Assembly (NCBI RefSeq): GCF_001653235.2
Contig: NC_035796.1
Coordinates: 1,612,001-1,676,000, forward strand
Reading direction: 5' to 3'
DNA length: 64,000 bases
Source of the DNA: Pochonia chlamydosporia 170
Taxonomy: Eukaryota > Ascomycota > Sordariomycetes > Hypocreales > Clavicipitaceae
The notes beneath the pieces are model-generated. The model was given only the letters and a program-made list of their open reading frames with translations, ran no database searches and was not told the origin of the DNA. The translations under genes were made by a program, and so were the position numbers. Of the stretch, positions 42,542 through 54,220 are shown piece by piece (the first letter of the stretch is position 1; each line of letters opens with the position of its first letter).

Positions 42542-43642
42542 ATGGCCGACGACCAGCTCATCCTCCCCATCATCGACTCCCACATCCACCTCTACCCCAA
42601 ATCCGAAGTCGACTCCCTCGCCTGGTGCTCACCATCCAACCCCCTCTACGGCCAGCGCTCCATCGCCGAATACAAAGAGGCCACCAAGTCGGCCCCCTCC
42701 CTCCTCGGCTTCGTCTTCGTCGAGACAGACCGCAAGAATGACCTAGAGACAGGCAAGACCGACGGTTCAGGATGGGAAGCTCCCCTCCAAGAAGTCAACT
42801 GGCTCAAGAGAATTGCCCTCGGGCAACCTAAAGAAGGGGAGGGCCACACCGCCGACGACGCAAAGCTCTGTCTGGGAATTATCCCCTGGGCACCGCTACC
42901 GAGCGGCAAGGACGTCATGGAGAAGTATTTGGACAGGGTGAAGGAGGAGGCGGGCGAGGCGTGGCCCAAGGTCAAGGGATTTAGGTACCTCCTGCAGGAT
43001 AAGCCGAACGGGACGATGCTGACGGAGGATTTCATCGAGAGCTTAAGGTTGCTGGGGAGGAGGGGGCTGGTGTTTGAGGTGGGTGTTGATCAGCATAGGC
43101 GTGGGAAGAAGCAGCTGGATGAATTGGTGGAGATGATTGACCGGGCTCACGATGGTGTTGAGGAGGATAAGAAGGTGACCTTCATTTTGAGTACGTTTTT
43201 TTTTCCCACTCTGAACGGTGTTTTACGTGTGCTAAGGGTTTTAGATCACCTCTGCAAGCCCGATCTTACAATTTACAACATCACTTCCGACCCTGCGTTC
43301 CACGCCTGGCGCACAGCCATGTACACCCTCAGCAAAGCATCCAACACATACATGAAGCTGTCTGGTGGCTTCTCCGAAATGCCCGAGGCGTTGCGCACAC
43401 AGGAACCCGGTCACATTTTCCAATCGACACTGGGATGGCTGGGCATTGTGCTGGCGACATTTGGTCCCTTCCGCATCATGTATGGCAGCGATTGGCCTGT
43501 GTGTACGCTGGAGGGAATGGGTGACGAGGCGTGGCCGAAGTGGAAGGAGGTTGTTGAGAAGATGTGTTGGATGGCGACATTGCCGGATGAGGAACGGGCT
43601 ATGATTTTTGGGGGCACCGCCAAGAAGGCGTATAATTTGTAA
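42542..43642 (+). CDS. Amidohydrolase-2 family protein (TIM-barrel metal hydrolase, lactonase-like)
   Basis: Exons are 42542-43190 and 43245-43642, with a 54-nt intron. The junction gives FIL-NHLCKPD and a protein of 348 aa. The open frame extends upstream to 42233, but the ATG at 42542 directly precedes the domain start. Metal-binding motifs of the family are DSHIHLYP near the N-terminus, NHLCKPD in the middle and YGSDWPVCTLEG near the C-terminus. No signal peptide is visible, so it is probably cytosolic. Fungal relatives include L-rhamnono-1,4-lactonases and other sugar-lactone or aromatic-acid hydrolases. The substrate cannot be read from the sequence. No sugar-pathway gene lies next to it. 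Confidence 0.85.
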   Translation: MADDQLILPIIDSHIHLYPKSEVDSLAWCSPSNPLYGQRSIAEYKEATKSAPSLLGFVFVETDRKNDLETGKTDGSGWEAPLQEVNWLKRIALGQPKEGEGHTADDAKLCLGIIPWAPLPSGKDVMEKYLDRVKEEAGEAWPKVKGFRYLLQDKPNGTMLTEDFIESLRLLGRRGLVFEVGVDQHRRGKKQLDELVEMIDRAHDGVEEDKKVTFILSTFFFPTLNGVLRVLRVLDHLCKPDLTIYNITSDPAFHAWRTAMYTLSKASNTYMKLSGGFSEMPEALRTQEPGHIFQSTLGWLGIVLATFGPFRIMYGSDWPVCTLEGMGDEAWPKWKEVVEKMCWMATLPDEERAMIFGGTAKKAYNL

Positions 43643-43904
43643 GGTGACGGATACCACGTTTAGTAGAGATGTGAAGACGGTTCTGATGAAAAGGCTGTTC
43701 AGTTGAATTTTGGTGAATATAATACTTTCTAAAGGTCCATAATAGGACTCACCACTCAGCCTGCAGTCAGGTTTCAGTAAATCCATAGGTAGAATGCATT
43801 CAGCTAATGACCATGAACATGCTGTTAGCATAGTTGATAGTCTCGCAATTAATGGGATACAACAGTCTTTGCTTCTTCGCACTATGAGGACGCGACAAGT
43901 CAGC

Positions 43905-44480
43905 CACTTTTGTTAGAATGACATGCAAATATCGTGTCTGTTCCAAAACACATAGCCGCATGTCAGTGATATCACAAAATGAATGTGTACAATCACAACC
44001 TCCTCGCTTGCACATGAACGAGGTGCTATAACAGCATGTTGATAGTAAATATTCTTTACTATATATAAGATACAACTATTAGTATCCGGCTATTTCGTCC
44101 ATGAAGATACAACCACCATCATTCATTGTGTCATGAATGCGATGCGAACATCGTGTCATTCCCATAAACGCCGCAGATGCGGCCTTTCAGTTATCTTACA
44201 GAACGAAGGACAGATTGCAACCACCCCTTCATTTACACTACAAACGACATATATTATTCCGGGTTGCTACCTACGCTAGGCGACATGAATAGCTGCAAGT
44301 TAGTGCTATGATAGAATAAATATGTACAATCACAGCTTCCTTCTTCGCACATCAACATACATCATGCTCAGCTACTTGCACCAGGCGGCACAGATAACGG
44401 CATCTAGTGTTATCACAGAATGAAGGTATACATCACAACATCCTGATTCGCACATGAACATACGGAGTCCATCAATTCAG
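43905..44480. repeat. Degenerate tandem array of about 112-bp units, roughly five copies
   Basis: The word AGTGATATCACAAAATGAAT and what follows (a TACAATCACAAC...CGCACATGAAC-like stretch) recurs in diverged form starting at about 43965, 44081, 44188, 44302 and 44406, i.e. at 104-116 bp steps. The parts between also match, for example GCAAATATCGTGTC at about 43926 and GCGAACATCGTGTC at about 44145. Units have diverged strongly, so the array is old. Confidence 0.65.
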
Positions 44481-44930
44481 CACTTACACCGGATATAAAC
44501 ATCAGCCACATCACGACAACATAATACCGCCATTCCCCAACGCCAGTTTCAACTCACAAGGCTTCCTATCCATCCAACCTCCCCATCAAACACCACCATA
44601 CATACGGAGTACACACGAGGTCAAGCCCGCTCCAGCCTACAGAACCAGATAAACCAGACCATACAGGTCAATCCACCTCCCTCACAAGCAGTCCAACCAC
44701 ACACATCACAACATTTGAAGTCACTATTCACAAGTCCCCGCAAGTCAAGTGCAAAAGCTCCTCGGAGGCATTCTGCCCAGTCCTGACACCCCAGCGCAAT
44801 CCCTGTTATCGGATTTTGAATACTCTTGCAGCAGAATTAGTGGCGATAGTTACATCCATCTTCAAAAAGTCAAGTGTCTAAAGTATGGATCTAATGCTTG
44901 AAGGTAGTTGACCTCTGAGCTTTCACTCAC

Positions 44931-45020
44931 TTAACATCAAAGAAAAAGACCGCTAGGTCATTCAACTAGCATAAGGGAACACTCCTTTAATGCAGAGAGA
45001 TAGTCCAGTCATATCTGTCA
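44931..45020. repeat. Second copy of the dispersed repeat found in intron 1 at 29179-29270
   Basis: It matches the copy at 29179-29270, best over GACCGCTAGGTCATTC and GCAGAGAGATAGT. Many of the differences are transitions. No neighbouring coding exons of the small secreted gene are recognisable here. Confidence 0.6.
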
Positions 45021-45528
45021 ACACTCAAATTAAGGGGACACAGTGCAAAATACGACGGCACCTTAGCAAGAATCCAAAAAAGGAGCAAATGGCACGATGA
45101 CCCTTATCCTAGGAGTAATTAGAAGGCTGTAGTCCGCTTATCTTTGCAGTCATCTTTACAGATACCTTTGCAGTTCATTGTTTGGGCAAGGAAGGGCCAG
45201 CGGCAGGGTCAAAGGTTGCAGCAAAATGTTGCGGCCAATTTTACAGCTCATTTGCGATGATGAATGCGAAGATAACTAGAAAGATAACTATAGTTAATGT
45301 TACACAAAGGAGACTTTTAATTATGCTCCTAGAACAAGGGTCATCGTGCTATTCGCCCTTTTGGATTTAAGCTACTATGCCATGATAGCAAAAGACAGCC
45401 ACTCCATTCATGACCAACTCACCCTACTCACAACACAGACATCACTCAACCCACGATTCACAACACAAATCACACGCAAACTAACAATTCATAATTCATT
45501 ACTCATCCAAGTCAACAGTCAAGTCAAG

Positions 45529-47517
45529 TCACTCCTGACCCCTCCCCCTATAACTACCCATCTTCTCAATCGAACTCATAATACCACTCCTCCCGGGCCG
45601 AGGCAATCCACCACCACCACTACTCTTCCTAACATGTCCAGGACGAATCGCCGACCCAGCCTGAGGCGCCCTGAGTCCCGAACCACCACTCCTCCTAACC
45701 TGATCCCCCGACGTTGACATAGAAGCTCTCGGCGTCTTAGCTTCACTACGTTCCTGCGTCCGCTGCTGCTGTTGCTGCTGCTGAGGCTGGCGCTGACCGA
45801 CGAAGCTCTGCATAGACATCATCTCCTCCGCCAACTGCACCAACTCGCCCTTCTCTACCCTCTCCCTCTCCAACATGGTCCTCAGCTCCGTATTATCCTT
45901 CTTCACCGTCGAAACCACCGCCTCCAGCCGTTGAATATCCGCATTAAGCTCCTTGATCGCGGCACTGTCCTTCGCAGCCTGCGCCTTGCGCTCCTCGTTC
46001 TCCGCATTATCGGGCTCCAGTCTCGTCATATTGACCTCGTGGTTCTCACGGAGCCTGTCGTTCTCCTCGCCTAGTTCCTCGATTCGCTTCTCCATGTCCT
46101 TGACGCGTTTCTCCCAACGATTTTCATACGACTTCTTCAGCGCAGCAACCTTGGTCTCATGCTTGCCCTTGTACAGCGCGTGTAGTTCCCGTGCGACTCT
46201 CTCGACTGCAATTTCAATATCCTTGTTTGACGTGGCCTTTGCTTTTTCCGGTGACGCAGACGGGTCTCTTGTTCGTTCGCTGTCCTTGCCGGCCCTCATG
46301 CCGGCCATTTTGCTCTCCGCTTCTTGGTGCAGCATCTCGGCTGCCTCTCTGCGCTTCTCGCTCTCTTCGAGCCTCTGCTCGAGTTCTTCTCTTTCGCGCT
46401 GACTCGCCATCACCTCCTCTTTGATCTTGCGCAGCACAGTCTCCATTTCACGCCCTCTCTTCTCCCAGTCCTCCTTCTCAGCAGAGAGCTGTTCCTTGAG
46501 GGCACGCTCCCCGCGCAACTGCTCCATCGACTCGCCAACCCGTTTCTCCGCATCCCCAACCGCCGTCTTGAGCGACTGAACCTCGGCTTCCTTGCCGCTC
46601 AAAGAAGCCTTTAGCGAGCTGATTTCCGACAGAAACCCAGACTTGAGCGACTCCAGTTCGCGGGGGGTAATAGAAGGCAGACTCCGGGGCGTAGGCATCG
46701 GCGGGATATCAAAATCAATCAAGTTGGTAATCTCGCGGTTCGGCGTCCCAGCCACGTTGGGCATCGTTCGTGACGGCGACAAATTCCCCCTCTTCCCCGG
46801 CGACTTTTGCTGCGAAAACCTCATCTGCTCCGTAAAATCCATCAGCAAATTGGTAGTGTTGCTCGTACTATCCGAACTGCCCTGCGTCTTCCCCCTCGCG
46901 TACCCATCCTTGCTCGGACTCTGTCCCAGCTTCGCAAACACCGTCAAATTCGGCACCACAGAAAACGTGCTAAACGTGCTGATCATGGACTCATCAGGCG
47001 CAGCATCCTCATTCTCCTGCTCGGCACTCGTTTCCCCACGCGTATCGCTCTCGTCCTCAAATATATCAATCGCCTTCTTCAGGCCCTCATTCTCCCTCAC
47101 CACATCCTCCATACTCATCTCCTTCTCCTTGATGACCCTCACGTCCTCTCCCACGGGGCTGATCTTGACGGGAAACCTCGACACGGGCGACACCTTTCTC
47201 GGGCTCCGCTGCGGCGGTGGTCCCATCGAGCCGCTCGTACTTCTCTGATCGCCAAGAATCTTCAGCGGCGATAACTCCGTCCCGGAAAGAACACGACTAC
47301 GTCGACTCTTTGACGGGGAAATATTCTCCTGGTCGATATTGCTTTCCGTAACGGTGGACACAAACGGCGAAGAGTGGCCTGAATCATCTGCAGTCTCGGC
47401 GCTGACCTCTGTACTTGTCGAAAATGTGCGGACCTCGTACTGATCGTACTTTCGCTTGCTGGGAGGCGTAGCCCTATTAATGCTCGCCTCGCAAGCAGGC
47501 GATAACGGAGAAGCCAT
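45529..47517 (-). CDS. cut12: Cut12-type spindle pole body protein
   Basis: A single exon of 662 aa. The N-terminal third is disordered with Ser/Thr-Pro sites (ENISPSK, SPLKILG, PQRSPRKVSP) suited to cyclin-dependent kinase. Residues about 280-410 form a long coiled coil that starts after PRELESLKSGFLSEISSLKA. A second conserved coiled coil, about 440-580, carries ELHALYKGKHETKVAALKK and YENRWEKRVKDMEKRIEEL, which I recognise as the fungal Cut12 core. The C-terminus has a poly-Gln stretch (7 Q) and a basic Gly/Arg-rich tail. In fission yeast, Cut12 anchors in the spindle pole body and promotes Polo kinase activity and bipolar spindle formation. Another coiled-coil mitotic family cannot be fully excluded. 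Confidence 0.72.
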   Translation of the reverse strand: MASPLSPACEASINRATPPSKRKYDQYEVRTFSTSTEVSAETADDSGHSSPFVSTVTESNIDQENISPSKSRRSRVLSGTELSPLKILGDQRSTSGSMGPPPQRSPRKVSPVSRFPVKISPVGEDVRVIKEKEMSMEDVVRENEGLKKAIDIFEDESDTRGETSAEQENEDAAPDESMISTFSTFSVVPNLTVFAKLGQSPSKDGYARGKTQGSSDSTSNTTNLLMDFTEQMRFSQQKSPGKRGNLSPSRTMPNVAGTPNREITNLIDFDIPPMPTPRSLPSITPRELESLKSGFLSEISSLKASLSGKEAEVQSLKTAVGDAEKRVGESMEQLRGERALKEQLSAEKEDWEKRGREMETVLRKIKEEVMASQREREELEQRLEESEKRREAAEMLHQEAESKMAGMRAGKDSERTRDPSASPEKAKATSNKDIEIAVERVARELHALYKGKHETKVAALKKSYENRWEKRVKDMEKRIEELGEENDRLRENHEVNMTRLEPDNAENEERKAQAAKDSAAIKELNADIQRLEAVVSTVKKDNTELRTMLERERVEKGELVQLAEEMMSMQSFVGQRQPQQQQQQQRTQERSEAKTPRASMSTSGDQVRRSGGSGLRAPQAGSAIRPGHVRKSSGGGGLPRPGRSGIMSSIEKMGSYRGRGQE

Positions 47518-49424
47518 GGCTGTATTTCAAACGCCTGCCCCAATCGTAGAAATGCAATGGACACCGCTCGTGTTTATGCTCAGTAGCTTCTGAGCAATCG
47601 AATGTCACGCCAAGCAAAAAAAGGAACTCATCCAATAAACCCGGCACTGAATTTCTGCACGTAAGAATTCAATCCGTATCGTATCGTATCGTAAGTTGCA
47701 AAAATGAAGTAATGTTGACAATTGCGTCTGCAACCCAAGAAAACAAACAGCCATCCCAGTCCAAAAACACAAACTGCAATGCGACCCGCTTGTTGGCCCA
47801 GCAACGAGACCATCACGTGGCGCATACTTTTGACTTCACATCACACCAGGAACAAAAGTCAGCCATTGCCGAAACTCTAATTGATTGCTCAATTGTACGT
47901 TATTAGTCTAGTCTGGATTCTCAATTAGAAGGTCGACCTCTTCATAGTCCCAAAGTAAGCTTTCACCAAAGACCAAGTCGTCAATTGTGTCAACCAACTG
48001 CGGACGGGTGACAATGGCAGCCCATGTTTGTGATGACATCAATATGTCACACGAAACAGTGCAAGGCTTGATTGAGTGAACCTGGAGCCGGGCGTCAATG
48101 TGCTCCTTGGTATCTGCGGTCAATTGGATTGCATTGAAATCACTCTGTTTCTCGTCATGGCGGCGTCAGCACACGCCATTCGCTTGCAGCGGGCGCCATG
48201 CATCCCTCTCAACGGAAATATGTTGCAAAAGTTGCATTCACCGACATGTATGTAATATGTGACCATGCATCTCAAAACCAAACCCTGAGTACGTCTTGCA
48301 TCAACGTTGAATGGGGCTACCTACGCTTATGCAGGTACACAGCGCAGCTTTTTCACGCATGCGCGCACCTCGCCAACTCTAATTCATGTCGCGCACTCGC
48401 CAAAAGTTTTCATTCTTCATCATGTATATTGAAATATTGAAGAGCTTTTATTGGTCATATCGTTAAGTCGTTACTAAAAGTAGTATTGTCCAACACACAC
48501 CCTCTTTGGCGCTTTTTGTATAACGCAATCAAAACAAGACGGGGAACAAAGGTGGTCGTAAAGTCATCAGAATTCCAGATGTCTCTTTCGTTTCCAAACA
48601 CGTCTTCCTTTGGAAGACCCCTGTGAAGCTAATTGAACGGTAAAAAAGAAATGGAGAGAAAAGAGGAAGAAGTAAAGAAAAAAAAGTAAAGGGACAACAA
48701 AGTTGTGTCGAGGTAGTGCGGCGTGGGAATGCCCACAAACCAACTCATCATCATTTCTCGCCTGAGGATCGTAACAGGCTTCACGTGCTCTCGCTCTCTT
48801 CTGATGCGCTCGTGTCGTTGGTTGAGGTTGGAAAATGTAGTCGTGGGGAGTCATAGTCTGAGGCCGTTCTCCAAGCACAAAACTCAAAACAAAAACCCCA
48901 AAAGCTATCAACAAAGATTAATATCCCTCCATGCAAACCATAACTCATCACCCATGTACAGACGTGACAGGTATGTTAAGCAACAAGAAGTAGTGGTCAT
49001 CGCTCGTCAACAAAATCTTCCATCCGAAAGAACTTGCCAATGCGTTTGCCAAAATACAAGACCGAGGCCCGCTAAAAAAAAAGATGACATAAAAAAATGA
49101 AAAAAGAACAATTGCCTAAATAAAATCGGGGAGGGAAATAGCAGAAACAAGGAATGTATCTGTTTTTGTGTGGCGAGTTTGTGGCAGGGCTTTCGTCTCG
49201 TATTAGCCATGTTGGTCGGATTAGAGCTGCCCAGGCTGAAATCCAACAATGGCCCTGTTGTTCCGTCGCTGCCAGGACTAAACGCCTCCAATGTCAATAC
49301 CCCACGAATACATGAGTGTATCGCACAATCAAAAATGAAAAAAGGTCGCCACGACGCATCGTAATCAAGAGTAGTCCCTCAAAAGCCCAAGGTGTGTGGC
49401 ACGTTTGGTGGAGTCCCCCTGCAT
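47518..49424. other. Intergenic region between cut12 and stuA
   Basis: This holds the promoter of cut12 (repeat CGTATCGTATCGTA at about 47678-47691) and the 3' flank of stuA. Purine-rich stretches with runs of A lie at 48645-48690 and 49070-49110. No gene is supported. Confidence 0.5.
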
Positions 49425-51524
49425 TTACCGTCTTCTAGGCGCAGTAATGGCCGTCGCCGGTCGGCTCAACGCATCGTAGGCCGGAGCTGCAACAGAATTC
49501 TCAATCATTGTTCTTCGTCGCTTAAGATCTCCGTTTGCCATGCCATTGGCACCTTCATTGCCCGATTGGGACAAGTCTTCGTCATCATCGCGCCCCCGCT
49601 TCATACCTCCCGCAGAACCGTTCATAAGAGGTGGTTGAGGTGCATAGCCGTTGGGCATAGGGTTCGACATGTCGGCAGTTGGCGCATATACATCTCCACC
49701 CGGTCCCGCAGTAGGTTGGCCACGGTCATTGCTGACGATGTTGTAGAGGTTGCTGCTCGTCTGCTGAACGCGAGGAGGTGTGTTATAACCAGTGTTCTGG
49801 GGGTAGTATGACTGGTGAGGAGCGGCTGTGCGGGGTGTTGCTCGCCCTGAGCCAGAAGGATGACCTGGAGAACCAGTCATATCAGGACTAATGTTGGTAT
49901 CATTTGCCAAATTGCCAACGCTCGGGGCAGAATAGTTATAACCGGCGCGAGACGCATCGTAAACACCGCTATTATGGGTGTATTCTGCGTCGTGCTCATG
50001 CTCGCCTTCTTCCTCGTGGCCATGAGCTGACTGCTCAGGTGCCATGATTCCATTGCCAGCCTTGGGATCATGTTGATCCCCTGGCTGACCTGGGGCGGCT
50101 GGACGGCCAGACGGCGGTCCCATATCGCTCTTAGGGTAAGAACTAGGCTGCTGGTAAATGCGCTCGTTGCTAGCAGGATTCGCGTTCTGGTACGGCGACT
50201 GCTGTGAAGCAGGCGTCCCATACATTTGACGTGAATTGTCGTAGCCCTGGCTAGCTGGGTGGTAGGACTGCATGTTTTGGATAGGCTGACCACCGGGAGG
50301 TGTCGTGGCTGGTGTGTTTGGCATCGAGCGAGCGTTGTTCAACCCAGTTTCAATAGCCAGCGGATTGCCACCTTGTGCGCCATTCATTGCCTGACCCTGC
50401 CAGCCGAAGTTATCAGACGCGCCCATGCCGCCAACGGCGGGATTACCTGGTGGTGTAGGAAACGTATGAGCACGGTCGAGAGTTGGACGGTTAGCCATAC
50501 TGCTGTGAGAGGGTAGAGGCGGTTGAGAGCCCGGCAGAGCCATTTGTTGATGCTGCTGAATTGATGGCAGGCCTGGGGGAGGAGGCGGAGGAGGCCGTAT
50601 TTGGCTCTGCTCTTGCTTACGGCGTTCAGCAGCCGCCATGACTTGGCTGGTACGGGTTTGGTTCGTGGGATGATACAGCAGAGCTCCGATGTTGTGAACG
50701 AACAACGGGTACAACATTTCTGTGATCTTTTCCTTGTTGGCAAAGTCAAGGGCCCGTTCGTATGGAATCCTGCAAGTATATCTTAGCCTTCTGCCACGTT
50801 TCCCTGTGTCTCACACACAATGGAGCCTCAACATACCAGACACCCTTCAGATGCATGGGGCCAATCTTTACGACATGGCGCACCTTTTCGCTTTTCAAAA
50901 TGCCATCCCGTCTGCCTCGGGTCATGCCAGCTACATTCAACAGTTTTGTGCCATTGATCATGTGGTTATCTGTGTTGGAGAAAGAAAGATTAGCCCATGG
51001 TCCATGTCAATTGACACTATGACGACAACCGGGGACGAGACGACCTCCACTCTCCAGGCTCTCCAGGCTCTGCGGCCCTTCTTCAGCATCATACCTTCAC
51101 GTCGGGCAACGCAAATTCCTCTGGCTTCAACTTGGAAGCACAGGCTGCCCTCGTCCTCCCACAGCGTGGCAGTAACTCGCGGCTTCATGCCCGGAGGGGG
51201 GTTTTGGCCAGTGGTATCAAAACCTGCATAGTGATTGGCCATGGACGTCTGTCCAGCAACTCCAGGAAGTGGTAGAACTGAAGGGGTAGCACCCATGGGA
51301 TTCGACACTGGTTGGGCGGCTGAAGGCGACGGCAAGCCATTCATATACTGAGGATATTGTCCATATGGGTTTGGAGCACTGTAATTAGCATTTCCCCGTT
51401 GCATCAGATGCGGCGAGTGCTGTTGGTAGGAGTTGAGATTGCTTGAGGTGACGGTCTGGGAGGGCGGGGGTTGGCCCCCAGACATGTGCTGGGGAAAGTA
51501 CATCTCCGGGTTCTGGTGATTCAT
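49425..51524 (-). CDS. stuA: APSES-type transcription factor StuA (developmental regulator)
   Basis: Exons are 51524-51095, 50969-50837 and 50769-49425, encoding 635 aa. Introns are 125 and 67 nt, with phases 1 and 2 joining exactly. The N-terminus is Gln/Pro/Asn-rich. The APSES DNA-binding domain runs from about residue 110 to 230: [20 protein letters not shown] and then [20 protein letters not shown] in exons 1-2, [20 protein letters not shown] in exon 2, and [20 protein letters not shown] in exon 3. The long C-terminal part is disordered and ends in a basic nuclear-targeting stretch ([19 protein letters not shown]). StuA binds A/TCGCGT-A/T-N-A/C-type sites and controls conidiophore and fruiting-body development and often secondary metabolism. 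No other gene is supported for 12.5 kb upstream. Confidence 0.96.
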
Positions 51525-53500
51525 GGCTTGGTGTTGATGGACAGAGTGGGCGAGGCGAGGCGACGGAGGATTGGGAGACCGGAAGGAGGACGGCCTTTTG
51601 AGGACCAGGACAAGCGAGTGTCGAGAGTCGAGAGTCGAGAAGAGAAAGAAAAAAGACGGAACAGAAAACCAAGCCAGGCGTGTGGATGGTTTTGTTGTCA
51701 GCGCCGCCACTTGAGTTAATCAGTCTGGTCTGGTCGGGTCGGGGTGGTTGACTGGGGGGGGTTCGATGGGGTTGACGGGGGTTGACGGGGGTCCAGTCTG
51801 GTCGGGGGTGAGGGACATTCAAAGCTGCAGGGGATGGATGGTGGTAGGGTCAGGTAGAGGCACTGGACTGGGCAGAGGCGAAGACATGAGAGAAAGAGGC
51901 AGAGGCAGACATGGAGGGCAGAGACCAGAGACAGAGACAGACGCAGAGCCAGCGAAAGGCCAGAGCAGGGCAGAGCAGGGCAGGCAGGACAGGGTAGGAA
52001 GGCAGGCAGGGTCATGCAAGCCGGGCTGGGCTGGGCGGGCTGGGCTGGGCTGGGCTGGGTGCAAGTGGTCTGGTCTGGTCTGGTCTGAGTACTTTGACAT
52101 CTCCAGTCGGGTCCGAAACTGGAGGGCTGCGCTTCAAAAAGGCCAACGCCAGGTTCAGACATTGACGCGGAAGCAGGTACCCCATTCGTGCGTAGACATG
52201 GACAAGTATACCTGGTCCGTCGATACACTTGACTTCTAATTCCATCACAAGTCAATTGACCGGACTCCATCCATGTATGTACGATACAAGACGGCACGGC
52301 ACAAACTAAAATACGGCCAGCGGCCGAGCGAAGGAGTGAGGAGTGGATCAAAGTTGGAACCCTGTCAGGAACTTGGCACCAGACCACCAGCTTGAGCACT
52401 TTGAGCTGTGTTGAAGCGGTTAGCACCAGACCAGACCAGACCAAACTCCAGTCCAGCCAGTCCAACCAGTCCAGCCAGCCCAGGTCCGCACATGTACCGC
52501 GCCAGCTGGCTTGTGTACTGGTACCTGACCTTCGACCAAGTCTGGTCGGTTCAAGTGCCAACCACTTCAGACGGCTTTCCGTTGCCATTGAGCGTTTTGT
52601 CTGCCGCTTCCTCGTGCTGCGCAGCAAAAATGCTCACAGGGTTGCTACATGGTAGAAGTAAAGGTTTTGGTAACGGCTTGACCGTTGGGTCGGGCCAACA
52701 TAAATTTGCAGCAATTACTTCGCGTGGTTGGCGTAAACCTTTTACCACATGGTTGGAACAATGCCAAAGCATCCAACGCAGAAGTTGCTGGGACTAAAGC
52801 CAGGAGCCCCAACGGCCATGCCCTCGTACATGTACACTTAAGGTTTAGAGACATCTGGTCTGGCTTGGTGTGCGCGCAAGCTTAGATGGATGTAGCATAG
52901 CGTGTGGATACTGGAAGGAAAGGAACACTGGAGCCCTCTGTCCAAAAAAAAAAAATAACACCAGACTCTGGTCCAGTCTGGTGCATGCATGTGTGGAGTG
53001 CCGGTCCGGTCGTAGCACAGCCCTGGGGCCGGCGGCACAGCGAGAAGGGAATCGTGACCACACGCACAAGTGAATGTCCCTTGTTTGTAATTATTGTGCA
53101 TCCTGCATACATGATATTGTAGATATCAGATGCCGGCATAGATATGGACTTTCCTTGCTTTCTATTTCGTATGCTTGAGACATGCCAACATGTTCGTGGC
53201 CGAGGATGCGGAACGCCTTTTTTTTTTGGGTAGGCTTTTTAGCCAAGGGCTCTCAAGCTGTGTGGTTCACAAGACCTCCCTGTTGAATAAGCACTGGGAC
53301 CGCGACTTGGACTGTGAGCTTCCGAATTGTGGACGTCTCTCTCATCTTGTCTGGGTCTGATCCGGTGGTCCTCGCTCCAACAGCCATTCGCCATAGACGG
53401 TGGTTGGCAAAATAAATCCGACAACGCGACGAGACAGGGAAGACATTGAATCGTGGATGGTTTGAAGGTGGATGCTCCAAAGCGCCCCAAAAAAAAATCC
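51525..53500. promoter_or_regulatory. stuA leader/promoter region, rich in CCAGAC/GTCTGG repeats
   Basis: In the minus-strand orientation this is the upstream region of stuA. It contains clustered TCTGGTCTGG/CCAGACCAGA words at about 51723, 51794, 52067-52088, 52428-52443, 52540, 52853 and 52970-52984, GGGCTGGGCTGG runs at 52021-52062, and a CAGGGCAGAGCAGGG run at 51963-51985. A 303-codon low-complexity frame (52627-51716, minus) is open in it but looks like translated repeat. Aspergillus stuA has a long leader with upstream frames, so a similar control is plausible. Confidence 0.5.
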
Positions 53501-54140
53501 CCGCCAAAACCTGCGCTGCTCAGGTGGCACGGCGGCGAAGGGTCAACGGCCGTCTGGGCGTGGCATTCTGAACCAGACTGAAAATCCATGTCTACTTGAC
53601 CCCAGTGTGAGCGGAGGCGTCAAGGTCGTACTCCTAACATTTTTTTTTTTGTCTCGTCAATCCCTTCAATACAACCAGACCTGAAAAAGAGAAAGCCGGA
53701 AGACGAGGCTTTCTTCAGCATCAAATTCAAGCACGCCGGACTCTGGAATATGGTGAATGCAAATGTTCATGTGCAACCACAAGTCTCAGGCTGTCGACCA
53801 CTCGAGGACTGTCACCAACCATCCTCAATGGTTCCCTCAAATTCATGAGACCACAATCGGCCACGACAGAGACCATCACGGCCAGTCAGCTTCCCAACCT
53901 CTCTCCATCCCGTCCCTCCCTTGACAATGGCTACTGGCTGGCTGGAGCGCACACTTGGCTGGGTCGCCAGCCAGCTGGCCAGTTGGTGTGGGCTTTTCTG
54001 TGCCGCCTCCTCACCCTGTCTTTGGCTCTCACTCTGACCCTGATGGGGGCTGGCCCGCGATATGACGCCTGGCTGACCAACCGAGCCTGGTCACTCTCGT
54101 CAGGTCATCAGTCTCATCACCATCCATCTTTGAATGTGGC

Positions 54141-54220
54141 CATGTCTCGCCATGTCTTGCCTTACCTTGCCTTGCCTTGCCTCGCCTCGCCTCGCCTCGC
54201 TTTACTTCACTTTGCTTTAC
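54141..54220. repeat. Pentanucleotide-type simple repeat (CTTGC/CTCGC)
   Basis: Head-to-tail CTTGC units turn into CTCGC units and then TTTGC/TTTAC variants. Confidence 0.85.

Larger units (their letters stand above)
43643..45528. other. Intergenic region with decayed tandem array and a dispersed repeat
   Basis: This holds the 3' flanks of the amidohydrolase gene (+) and the cut12 gene (-), the degenerate array at about 43905-44480, a TACGGAGTA at 44613-44621, and the second copy of the intron-borne repeat at 44931-45020. No gene is supported. Confidence 0.5.

Noticed and set aside
46592..47248. 218-codon plus-strand frame rich in Ser and Leu
   Set aside because: It is antisense to the coiled-coil coding part of cut12, which produces such shadows.
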